From Raphanus sativus (lineage: Eukaryota > Streptophyta > Magnoliopsida > Brassicales > Brassicaceae): 64,000 bases of DNA. Below are positions 1-11,148 of the stretch, one piece after another. Under the pieces are notes generated by a model. It worked only from the letters and a program-made list of their open reading frames with translations. It made no database searches and was not told the origin of the DNA. The position numbers were made by a program, and so were the translations under genes. Each line of letters opens with the position of its first letter. The stretch's first letter is position 1. The DNA lies in the NCBI RefSeq assembly GCF_000801105.2, contig NC_079515.1:33751407-33815406 (forward strand), written 5' to 3'.

Positions 1-1572
1 AAATACTTGCTTCTTTTTTTTTAAATAGGTAAGGACTAAGGACATGATTAATCCCGTTTTTTTAATCGGGATTCTTAACTCATTATTTGATATTTTTTTA
101 TATATTTTTTGGTTAAGAGACGATTCGTATATCTCTTATATAAAATACGGTTTTTAACTTTTCTTAATTAAAATCTAAGAAAAGCTAAGAACGATCTATT
201 ATCCGAATCTAATAAATCTGAGTTAAGAAACCAAAGTTAATCATATTCTAAATAAAAAAAAATGGAGCGTTTGGATTCTTTTTCTTCATATAATCCAGCA
301 TCCGACAAACAATGTTGAAATGAAAGTGTGATAAATATATATAATCAAACAAACCCACATAAGTTATGATTTATGATATTGTATTGACGCGATTGTGTTA
401 ACATCCGATTTGAAACCCACCTAATTTAGGGGGCGTGTTAATAGGATTAAGGGAACAGAAAAATCAAAAGCAAATGGGAAGATATGTACGCGTAGACATG
501 TCTAATACGTATGCGGAATGCGGCATGCGTACAATAAATATGGGGGCAAAAATCTAGTGGTGGAAAGAACTTTGAAAATATATAAATAAAAAATAATTAT
601 GTAAAACAAAAAAAAAGTTAAGAGAAAAGAGTATTAAATGCTAACATGTGAAGGGCTTGACTTGTGGCTGTGAAAACAGTGACCAACGAACTCATGATGT
701 TTCTGAAAAAACTTACTAAAATATAGACAAAAACGTGTAATGATTATTTACTATAAACATTACGAGCGTTTATGCAAAAAGGAACGATTGAAGCTTCAAA
801 TAACATGGGCGAAACCGATGAACGCGGCTTCATAGGCACAGATCAACCACCCGACGTTCACTAGAAGCAACATTAGCTGGTTGTTAAAATGTAATTGTGC
901 CGTATCTTACCACTTAGTCATCACTCAAATTCGTACTGGAGATGGCTTATATGCGATTGATTTGTCGTGTAGAGAAATGGTTGGAGATGAAATTGTGTGT
1001 TTACAATTATAAGAGAGGCTTTTACAAAACCATATGAACAAAGGAGACCTGAATCTAGCTATCACTCGTACAGGGCCGGCCTCGAACTAAGTGAAACATT
1101 TGCTAAGAGCATCAATTTCTATTGGCTTCCAACAAGCAAAATTTCAAATATATTATATATAAAAATAAATTAGCGATTATATAAAGTTGTCAACCAAAAA
1201 GTGATTATATAAAGTTCATATTGATTATTTATTACGAATTTGTTTCTCTACCATTCTTGTGCTGTATATATATCGACCCCTATTTCTATTTTGTTTCAAG
1301 CCCCCAAAATATAAGCTAAAAAGAGCACAACAGATTCTAGCAATGGTCAATGCGATCCAAGTAGCACAGTATAGCGAATATATATGTTGAATATCTTCTT
1401 AAGATCGTTGGTAATTTCTCAAGTATAAGTATATACACATAAGCATATCAAGAAGCTTTATTTTCTCGTCTGTAAGAACATAAGACAGAGAGACTTCCCG
1501 TATTTTGTTTTACTCAGTTTCTGTGTTTTTGCTCATAGGAATAAACCCATAAACAACAAACAGCTACTACAA

Positions 1573-1577
<5 letters not shown>
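1..1577. other. AT-rich intergenic DNA
   Basis: No convincing gene. Positions 1-260 are rich in imperfect repeats of a ttaagaa/ggttaag type that recur in Brassicaceae intergenic DNA and may be an old DNA-transposon remnant. Near 1073 there is CAGGGCCGGCC, the kind of terminus seen on hAT-type elements, with a gccccc-rich stretch near 1300, but I could not define both ends or a target duplication. Confidence 0.5.

Positions 1578-1619
<42 letters not shown>
1578..1619. repeat. (GA)21 microsatellite
   Basis: An uninterrupted GA dinucleotide run of about 42 bases followed by a slightly degenerate GAGAA tail. It lies just beyond the 3' end of the RING-CH gene and would be length-variable between accessions. 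Confidence 0.97.
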
Positions 1620-1623
<4 letters not shown>

Positions 1624-1693
1624 AGAAGAGACCAAAGTCGTGGATAATGATGATACTTTGGATTCTTTAACCGGTACTCAGGGATATATATAA

Positions 1694-3206
1694 TCATTGT
1701 GGTGAGGCTTCAGGCTGGTGTTGTGGATTCGGTATCAGCTCGGGTGCTACAGCAAAGTGCAATCCTCCTCTTCGTTGTCCTCCACCGCCAGCCCCGTTGT
1801 GTAGCATAAACGCAACTTCTGCAGCGGCCAGAGCTGCCGCTTCCTGGTATCCACAAACACAAAACATGAGTATACATAACCTTAGATTCATGTATGTGTG
1901 AGTGTTTATGCAAAGATATAGTTTTACCTGTCTTTGTCTTCGGCGTTGTAAGATACTGATGGCCCAAGCCATTATGTAACAAGGGAGGAGAAAAGCGGCA
2001 GCACGGAGCATGAAAAGCTGGCAAGGAATACAAAACAAAACAAAACAAAACAGTTAAGGTGTTATCACAAGAAACCAAAGTGTGGTGATCATGTAAAAAG
2101 GGACTATCGGTTACAAAGAAGAAAGCTGATGGATCATCTTCTTCTTCGTTGTCTGAGTTGTTGTTGTTTGAAAGGTTCATGGCGTGTCGCAGCAATAAAA
2201 GCGCCATTAACTGTGTCATTATTTTTAACTGTTTAAGTAACGTTTTCCATCTCAATAAAGATAAAAAAAAAAGCTATAAAAGTGGGACTTTACGATAAGA
2301 GCAGCGGAGCGAAGGAAAGCAGCACCGCTAGAGTTAGAATCAGCATACTCGTCATAGTCCGGATCAAAGAAACGGCGTTCTGCAGCCGCCATTGCAAAAA
2401 TGCGAGGGTCGTTGAAGTCTAAGGGAACACCATTGGCCCAATCTTCACTGCAGATAACACACACACATACAAAATTAATAATGTAACACGAGTAACGTGA
2501 CTTCGAATGAAATAAATAATGTGTGTTTTGCTATATAGGAAACTTATATAAAAGAGACATACCCGATATCGATAACAGTATCTTCAGCGGGAGGAGGTGG
2601 TGGAGCGGTGTAGCCAGGTTGATAAGACTGTTTCCATCAAAGGGTAGAAGAAGAAACTATGGTCAAATATATAATACAACATAAAAACCAAAAAAATGAA
2701 GATGATTATACATATGTCAAATGATTTACCTTGTGGCATATTTCACAGATAGTGTCACCTTTCTCATTACACCAACGCTGAACACACTTCCGATGTGCAT
2801 ACTGTTCACACACAAACGATAGAATAACCAAAACAAAATCAGTTTTTTTCTTTTTTTGGTATCAAAAGAAAAGATAAATAGAATTCACACAAAGATAAGT
2901 CACCTTCAAGCTGCCGCTACAAGAACAGGGAGACTCGAGGTTCTTAACAGAATCCTCATCTTGGCATATACGGCATTCAGCTGATTGGATAAGCGGTTCC
3001 TCTTCGTCAACGACATCAAGCTCTTCTACTTGCATAGTTTTATCATCCACAGATTTAGTAATAGTAGTAGTCGTAGTAGAAGAAATGATTGTGGTGCCTT
3101 GACCTCTGGAACTTTCTCCAGAAGATTCAATGGATCCTCCTCTGTCTGAATTCAGGTGATCAGATGTTACGAGACGGTCCGTACATGAACTCAGGTGATC
3201 AGACAT
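1694..3206 (-). CDS. RING-CH (RINGv) membrane E3 ubiquitin ligase
   Basis: Seven coding exons on the minus strand: 3206-2904, 2801-2730, 2627-2563, 2447-2294, 2210-2115, 2017-1928 and 1843-1694, giving 309 aa with all junctions GT/AG and in frame. A C4HC3 RING-CH finger is visible: C78, C81, C94, C96, H104, C107, C120, C123, with the CSGSL and RKC-x2-RW motifs typical of MARCH-type ligases. It is followed by a plant-specific region (DUF3675 type) and two hydrophobic segments encoded by exons 5 and 6 (LLLLRH and AAAFLLPCYIMAWAISIL), suggesting a membrane-anchored ligase. Upstream, a 5'-UTR intron at about 3246-3478 has matching GT/AG sites. By order it corresponds to A. thaliana At5g62460. Substrates are unknown. 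Confidence 0.9.
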
Positions 3207-3245
3207 CTCTCTCTCCCCCTCAATGCCACAAAGAAGAACGTTGAC

Positions 3246-3478
3246 CTGTAAGAGAAAAAAATCCTTATTTCTCCGAATCCAATCAAAGCGATACTTTCAG
3301 GGGAAATGTCATGAAATCAAAACGATTAGGATCTAAATCAAATGATAAGTCTCGATTGCTTACGATTCAATCACAATTCAGAAAACGAAACCCTAGAAAT
3401 AAAAAATTCCCAATTCGCAGAAACGAACAACCGTAACCCTAAAGACGAAGAAAGATCAACGATTATTATTATTGTTAC
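3246..3478 (-). other. Probable 5'-UTR intron of the RING-CH gene
   Basis: On the minus strand the sequence CAG|GTAACA at 3479/3478 and TTACAG|GTCAAC at 3246/3245 fit donor and acceptor consensus. The interval lies directly upstream of the start codon at 3206. Inferred from splice motifs only. Confidence 0.55.
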
Positions 3479-3695
3479 CTGATAGAGATACTTTGGAATC
3501 GAATCGTAGAAAGAACGAAGAAAAATGAAGAAGTTCTCTTTCGATTTCTTGAAGGCGCAGCTGTCGAACGAAACTCGGACAAATGTGTTTTCTATTGTTT
3601 GATGATGTTCGGTCTGAATGATCTCAGATATAAGTACAAAACAAAAACAAATATATAAAAAAATCTCGAAGCGCGTGTATACAGAAATGTATCTA

Positions 3696-5218
3696 TCTAT
3701 CTTATTAAAGGTGAAGTACAAATTCGGTGCGTTTGGATACTTGGATAAGATTAATAAAAAAATTTGGTGTGTTTGGTTATAGCTATAAAAAATGGAGTGT
3801 TTGGAAACTTGAATAGTAGTATCTATTAATTGTGTTTCCATATTTCACTTAGTTTAACAATTTAATTAATTATATTACCTTAATAATAAATTACATCATT
3901 AATTATATTACCATAATAATAATAGTGCATATTTTTATTTATTAGTTAATCAATATTAACTTTGTGCCAATTATAAAATCAAAAATGCTAAATAATTAGG
4001 TTTTATATATGATTAAACATTTGGTTTATTTTATTTTACTAAAATATTTTTATTTTAGTTACAATCGGTGGAAAATTACGTACCCAAAAACATAGTTCAA
4101 AAATATGTTTTGTGAATAAAATAATAACTTAAATCAAAATACTTAAAATGTCCTACATTTATTGTCACTTAATTTTCCACTCCATATAATTATTTTACTT
4201 GATAAAAAAACTCTTTCTATTTCACTTAATTTAGCAAACACATAAAACAGTTTTTATTAATTTATATAATCATTTAGACATGAACATTATCTGTCTATTT
4301 AGGTACATGTTGTTCTTTTCGGGTATCTTTTTTTTTTGGTAACCAAGTCCCGCTTGAATATTATAAACTTATGTGTGGATTTTGAGTTGGATCATTCTAG
4401 ATCTGGATGAATTCGGTTCTGATGTATAGGAACGTAAAAATATCTAAATAACCAATGTATCTAAAACGGGTTCGGATATTTGTAATAAAAATAACCATAT
4501 AACCTGATTCGGTCCAGATCTTTTGAGTATCGTTAGTTACCAGATCTTTTGAATATCGATGTATAAAAACATATTTCACGGGCCAATTTAACAAAATATT
4601 AATTAGTTCAGTTGAAATAAATATATTTTAAAAAATTATATGAACTGAAAAAATCACTATAAGAGTACTTACATTTGGATTCAAATCATTTTTTTAATAA
4701 CAAACTACACAAATATGTTGATTTGTATACAAATTTAAATTACAATGTAAATATTTAATTGAACACAATTAATACAGAAATAAGTCACATTGTTTAAACA
4801 AAATATCAAAATAAACAGTTGCGTTCTAAAATCATTTATTTTAACAACAAGCCAAATAAATATGTTGATTGGAGAAAGAATAAAATAAAGCCAGATAAAT
4901 ACATAGTTTACCAGAGACACTATATATGTCAAATTTATTATAAAGAAATTTTTACTAAGATAAATACATTGAATAATTACAAACAAATAATATATTTCAT
5001 AAAAGTAAAAAATAATATCCGCGCTTCGATATGTTGATTGGAGAGAGAATAACACAAAGTTAGAGAAACACATAGTTTACCAGAGACACTATGTGTGTCA
5101 AATTTATTATAAAGAAAATTTTACTAAAATAAATATGTTCAATAATTACAAACAAATAATATATTTCATAAAAGTAAAAAATAATACCCGCGCTTTCGAA
5201 GCGCGGGTCAAAATCTAG
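3696..5218 (+). mobile_element. Non-autonomous Helitron, 1523 bp
   Basis: It begins TCTATCTTATTAAA after an A and ends with CTAG before a T, as expected for Helitrons inserted between A and T without target duplication. A perfect 9-bp stem with a 3-nt loop (5187-5207) sits 11 bases before the CTAG end. There is no Rep/helicase coding. Near the 3' end a roughly 170-bp segment is present twice (4861-5028 and 5031-5200), the first copy ending in a broken hairpin. The short ORFs inside are AT-rich and not credible genes. The element lies just upstream of the RING-CH promoter. Confidence 0.82.
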
Positions 5219-6554
5219 TACATATTACAAGGGAGGAAAGTTGACGGTTTTGACACGGTGACGTCCGTTAAAAAGACATGTTGAGAACACTTGAGAATCT
5301 TCCAAACCAAACGGTAACGGAGCTTTTTTATTTTGTACCAATCCTTGTTTCTGTTAGTTTTTTCTTAGATATACAAAAATATATATTTTTCACCAAATTG
5401 GATAAAATTCATTATTATAAGAAATTTAAGATTGAGGTGTTGTTGATACGGCATTGCAAGATTGACTATGCACTTTGTATTCTTTTTTTTAATTCGAGCA
5501 ACATTATAAGTTTGTGCACAAAAAAGCAATAAGTTTTTTTATTAAAGAACGAAAACTATTCAGTTGTTGGAAATTTAAGACGTTACATTAATTTCAAGAG
5601 ACGTAGTTTTGACTTTGACCTGTTCCTCTTTGGCAAAACTGAGATTGAACAAAAAATAAGGACGTCCGAAGTCTTGTGGAGGTGTCCGACGGGCTGAACA
5701 CTCTTAAACGTTCTCTTTGAAATACGTTTTAAAGATTCCCAAATTAGTCTTTGAATTTTTTTTTAAAATAGTTCATAGTGCTTGGAAATTGAAATGCTAT
5801 TTGTATTAAAGAATCTTACAATGACAAGTTTGTATTCAATAAGAAATAGATCATGACCCATTTTTTAACAATTGTGCATGACCTCTATTAGCATCATTGC
5901 AATCCCACGTCCGACAGAAATCATGTCTATATACCTTTTGCTTTTCATATGTATAATAGATACAAACTTGAATATTTGAAATAAACAACTAGTTGTAGTA
6001 TAAGAATAATGTAAAAAACAAATAGTTGTAGTATAGTATTATTTTTAAATTTGAAATATTTGAAATATTCAATGTACATTGTTTTTCTCACAAACAACTA
6101 GTTGTAGTATATTATTTTTAAATTATACCTAAACACTTTTTCATCATAATACATAATCGATTGCTTTTGATTTTTTTTTTGGGAAAACAAAAGTTTTCGC
6201 AAGATACACTACAAGACTATTCTTTAATCTGTTTGTGTTTAAACTTTTATTGTTTTGTCAACTTATTTCTCTAATTTTTTTTTATCATTCATAACTTTTA
6301 TATCAATGAATTTCACATTCAAATAAAATATAAATAGAATGGCATTAACACAAAAGACAAAAAATCTTCTACAAACCCGGGGTGAAAAATAATAATAAAG
6401 GAGTAAATAATAAATTCAAAAAATGTAGACAACTTTTTTTCCAAAAAAATTAAAAAAATGAACCGAACCGGTTCGCTTCAATAGAAAACCAATCACACTG
6501 ATATAAAGAAGCCGCTTAGCCCAGTAGGAGGTCAGGACACTCGATCAAACGCAT
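5219..6554. other. Intergenic, with short local repeats
   Basis: No credible gene. Between about 5985 and 6125 the motif aacaactagttgtagtat occurs twice in full and once with a change. It contains the palindrome CAACTAGTTG. The last part, from about 6470, is the DOMINO1 promoter and leader. Confidence 0.5.
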
Positions 6555-6562
6555 AAACCCTA
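6555..6562 (+). promoter_or_regulatory. telo-box upstream of DOMINO1
   Basis: AAACCCTA lies 25 bases before the DOMINO1 start codon. Telo-boxes are common in promoters and leaders of plant ribosome-biogenesis and translation genes, which suits a nucleolar protein. Function is inferred. Confidence 0.5.
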
Positions 6563-6586
6563 GCAAATCGTACGAAAAGCTTAAAA

Positions 6587-7578
6587 ATGGCGGAGCAACA
6601 AGAAGAGATAGTCAATACGGTGTCGGCTGAAGTGAACCCAACAGACCCCAAAGCAGAGATGGAAGTCGAAGCCGAGACTGCTGAGAAGCGCGAGAGGGAG
6701 CAGACGGAGCCGGAGGAAACAGAGGAGGGCGGAGGCGAATCGAAGAAGCAGAAGGTGGGAGAGGAAGAGAAGAAGTCAAAGGTCCCGGTGAAGCTTGGTC
6801 CGAAGGAGTTCGTTAGCTCCGTGGTGATGTTCGATTACTTTACTAAGTTTATGCACTTTTGGCCAACTGATCTCGATGTCAACAAGGTAACTAATGTCTT
6901 TTATGTTGGTGTTAACTTGTAAAGTTTCGATTTTTCATGCGATTTGTTTAGGAATATGATTTATTCGAACTCGTGCTCTGTAGTTAAAGCTCAAGCCGCG
7001 TGTAAAGTTGGTTCCTTTGCAGCTCAACAGTTGTGTTTCTTTATCGGCTATATGATTGTGTTTTGTATTTAGAAACCTTTTTTTTTGTTTCTTATTATTG
7101 TTTTTTTTTTTAATGATTTGGCGATTTTGCTACACATCATCATGTTTCAATAGTGGCTTGTGTCTGGAATGATATAGTTTTAAATGTCTTTTTTGGTGGA
7201 TAGTTTGGAGTTTTCTAACTAACTTGTTGGACTGATTTATGTTGTTGAATGTACATATTATTTCAGTATGAGCAGATGGTGTTGCTAGATCTGATTAAGA
7301 AGGGCCATTCTGAGCCTGACAAGAAGATTGGCGGAGGGATCAAAGCCTTCCAAGTAAGAACCCACCCAATGTGGAAAAGCAGGTGCTTCTTTCTTGTTAG
7401 GGAAGATGACACTGCTGACGATTTCAGCTTCAGGAAGTGCGTCGATCAGATCCTCCCCTTGCCTGATAACATGAAGGCTCCTGGATCTACCGGCAATGGA
7501 CATGGTGGTGGAGGTCGCGGTGGGGGAAGAAGAGGCGGTCGTGGTGGAGGTAGAGGAGGAGGGAGATTCAGAAGATGA
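6587..7578 (+). CDS. DOMINO1: DOMINO1-like DUF3223 nuclear/nucleolar protein
   Basis: Two exons, 6587-6886 and 7267-7578, give 203 aa. The N-terminal third is acidic with a lysine-rich stretch near residues 51-65 that could be a nuclear signal. The centre (about 68-175: KLGPKEFVSS, MFDYFTKFMHFWP, GHSEPDKKIGGGIKAF, MWKSRCFFLVREDDT) is the DUF3223/DCL-like domain found in plant organelle and nucleolar RNA-processing proteins. The tail is a GGGRGGGRR-type RGG region likely to bind RNA. In Arabidopsis DOMINO1 is needed for nuclear/nucleolar function and embryo growth; the match here is by sequence pattern and position between At5g62460 and CDF1 homologues. The shadow ORF on the opposite strand is not a gene. 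Confidence 0.92.
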
Positions 7579-9690
7579 ATTTGCTTGCTGATGACTCTTG
7601 TTACCTTGCCTTGCTGTAGAATGAAATTTTGGAGCTTTCATGTTAAAGTTATGTTGCTAAAAAACTTATTAAGCTATGATCTTGTCGGATGCTAATGTTA
7701 TTTTGTCGGAGAAGAATTGTCAGTTCATATCACCTATTTTACTGAAGTAGAAGAAACAGCAGCTTGTCTCTGTGTTCACTACATAGTATATCACCCAAAG
7801 TTTGTTGGGCTTTTATTGGGTTTTTCTTAAATTGTATTCGTTTTCCTTCCTCCAACACCTCTTCTCCTCCGTAGCTATGTCGTTTTCATCAAAGAGAAAT
7901 AGAGAAATAGTAGTGTGTACTAACAAATGATTGATCCGCGGGACCCAGAACAGAATCTGACGTGGAAAAGACAATTTGGTTTAGATCCCTAGGTAAACTG
8001 ATTCTAACGTGTCAGAGACCTCAAAAGACATTTTCAGTTATAGCCAATGAGAATGCGACATCTCACATTATTTGACCTTTATCTTAACGTACAATCTGAA
8101 AAATTCGTTCATACTTTATGGTATTGTTTTTTTTTTTTGAAACCTACTTTATGGTATTGTTGCTTGTTAATTTTATTTTGTCAACTTGTTAACTTAATAC
8201 TTTATGGTATCGAATTAGTTTTTTTCGTTGATAATATAGTATTTATTATATTAGAAAAATAAATCTATCTATATTGGTCGTGTTTACGATAATTGAGCTC
8301 TCACTACGTACAGAATAGTCCATAGAATGGATTTGGCATGGTTCGTTAATATATAAAGTTATAAACGTTGCGTTTGTATTAATATTCAGTTATTCACACA
8401 GATTCTGCTAGTTTCGTTTATATAATCTTCAATAAAATATTCCAAAGAAAAGAAACGTAGTATAGTCTTTTTCCAAAAATCAAGTTTATATCGTTTTCAA
8501 ATGAAGCATTTTTATCTTTATGCGTGCCTATAAAAACCTTACACGTATAAACTAAGAGGACAACTCTCGTGTGAGCTGCACCAAAGCCAACCCCCCGATG
8601 CTGACATTTACCTATCCAAAAGTTTTTATAATTATTTTACATAATTGTTTATGTTTTGGTATACTATTCTTTTTTTTGGTAAAATGTTAAATATTTAACT
8701 ATTAATATATATAAATGTGTATATATGCTATTCCAATTCATAAATGTGTATATATATAACTGTTCATATATACAATTAATGTCAAAGCTCTGTTTAGCAA
8801 AAAAAATGCTCTAAAGAGAAATGGCAGAATATTTTGATTTTGCTAATCGTATATTGGTTATATATATAATTTACACTCTACTCAACTCAACCATGCCCGA
8901 TCTATACCGGTTGGTAGAACCAGAGGTCCATAATGTGGTCAGACTTTAATAATTTGCTAAATAGTCTAATAAAAAAAAGCTTTATTTGTGTGTTTTGAAA
9001 CTACTGGAATAGATTCTGTTATTTTTTTGGGTCTAAAATAGATTCTGTATTAATACATATAGCATAGATTTGTGACTTTTGAGAGACCAAAAGAAGAGAA
9101 AAATATTTCAAACTAATCTACTTGAAATGGTACGTAAAGTGTGGCATTTCTTTACTAGGTTTGGTTTTGTGATAACAACTGAAAAGTAAACATCTGCTTG
9201 GCTAAATTCAGAAGTTGTAATATTTAATCTTCAAAAAAAATTTGTTTTTCAGTGGTACCGTTATCTTCTTCCTTACCGTGTCTAGAACTCAAGATCTTAG
9301 CATTTTTTTCTTTCAAGAATTAGTTAACATATATTAATTGTCCTTTGTTTGTTCAACGGAAAGCATTTCTTAGCAAATTAAAACTTGACCGAGAGAAATA
9401 ACTTTTCTTAATACAGGAATACATTCTGACAAAAGTTTAAAGAATAGATACTAAAAGACACTATATGCCATGGACACAAAAGCCCGATCCAATAAAACAT
9501 CAGGTCAGGAGAGGTTTGGGAAAAAGGTTATCAGAGGCCACATACATTTGTGGCTGAAAATCGAACAAAAATGCTGACGTGTTATCCACTTCACTTGTTA
9601 AAACGTATCTAAATCTCAAATCTCACGATTTACCGAAACAACGAGACACTCAGCTGGAAAAAAGAAAAACCAAGCAAAAAGAAGAGAATA
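7579..9690. other. Intergenic DNA, including the CDF1 promoter
   Basis: AT-rich, with several short ORFs that lack any recognisable protein pattern. I see no RNA gene or bounded transposon. The final few hundred bases are presumably the CDF1 promoter and leader. Confidence 0.5.
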
Positions 9691-11148
9691 ATGCTGGAAA
9701 GAAAAGATCAAGCGATTAAGCTCTTCGGCATGAAAATTCCTCTTCCAACGGTTCTTGAGGCTGAAGAAGATGGAATATCGAAAGAGAAGGTACTGCTTCT
9801 TGCTTTGTTACTGAGATGGATCCACGAAAACATGGTTTTGATTTGTCTTGCAAAACTATTTCTGTATTTTAGATAGTAGCTAGTGATGTTAAACTGAAAA
9901 GAGGATTTCTGTGTGTTTTGTTCATTTTTTTCATTTAAGGCAAACTTCGAGATTTTATATTCAAAAAATTCGACAAATGAGTAAAATCCTGCTCTGAAGA
10001 TAGTCCTTAAGGCAACATCTCTGCTCCCGGCTTCTAATTAGTTTTTGGTGAGGTTGTAGTATTTTATTTTGTATGGTGACTTTTCATGAAACGAAAAAGC
10101 AAATTCGTTTCTCCATAAAATAATTATTAAAACGATTGCTTTTCTTTAATTAAATCAATAAAAGTAAGACATAATTTAGGTTTTTGATTTGTCCAAAAAA
10201 AAAAAAATTTATAGGTTTGTGGTAAAGCATGATATCAGAAGACTTTTTCTTCACCAAAATTTGATCTAGAACCTTCTGCTTGCTAATAGCAATATGTAAT
10301 TTTTAGTTAATTTCTGCCTTTTATAGTTTTTTTTGGTTCGCAGCATTTTTATCATATGTTTTGAAAAGTTATTCTTTCTTTTTTTCATACGTCTCTAATA
10401 ATCCGATCCCATTCTCGTGGCTCAGAACCAAAACGAGACATTAAATGATCAAGTGGAGAAAGACAAAACATTAAAGAAACCAACCAAGATTATTCCCTGT
10501 CCAAGATGCAATAGTATGGAAACAAAGTTCTGTTACTACAACAACTACAACGTAAACCAACCTCGCCATTTCTGCAAAGCTTGTCAAAGGTACTGGACCT
10601 CTGGTGGGACCATGAGAAGTGTCCCTGTCGGAGCCGGAAGACGCAAGAACAAGAACAACTCATCATCTTGTTCACACAATGACCACCACGCCACCATCTC
10701 TGAAACAAGTAGCCCGGTCCTTAGTTTCACCCATGGGGAAGATCAAAATGTTTCAAATAATAGGTTAATGCATTCGTGGCCATACATGTGGAATCCCGGT
10801 TTTTACCCGGTTTATCCTTATTGGAACGTGCCAGTGTTGTCTCCGTCGCCTCATTCAAGTCCTAATTCTACTATTGGTAAGCATTCTAGAGACGAAGATG
10901 AGACGGTCAAGCAAAAACAGAGGAATGTGTCAGTATTGGTCCCTAAGACTTTAAGAGTTGATGATCCTAAAGAAGCTGCAAAGAGTTCTATATGGACAAC
11001 ACTCGGGATCAAGAACGAAGTTATGTTTAAAGGGTTTGATTCTAAAAAAGAGGTTACGATTGACAAAGAAGAAACCGAGACTTCTTTAGTTTTATGTGCG
11101 AATCCAGCTGCGTTGTCAAGATCAGCTAACTTCCATGAACGGCTGTGA
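9691..11148 (+). CDS. CDF1: Cycling Dof factor CDF1, transcriptional repressor
   Basis: Two exons, 9691-9789 and 10426-11148, give 273 aa. Exon 1 encodes the conserved CDF N-terminal motif [12 protein letters not shown]. Exon 2 carries the Dof zinc finger (C58, C61, C83, C86 in the CPRC...FCKAC pattern), which binds AAAG DNA. The C-terminal CDF blocks are present ([27 protein letters not shown], and a tail ending [16 protein letters not shown]); the C-terminal region binds FKF1 and GI in Arabidopsis. CDF1 represses CO and FT in the morning and is degraded through FKF1-GI. The protein is about 25 residues shorter than I recall for A. thaliana CDF1, mainly in the linker after the Dof domain. 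The first exon is short and easily missed. Confidence 0.94.

Noticed and set aside
4735..5073. 112-codon minus-strand and 72-codon plus-strand frames
   Set aside because: Both lie within the Helitron, are AT-driven, and match no protein type I recognise.
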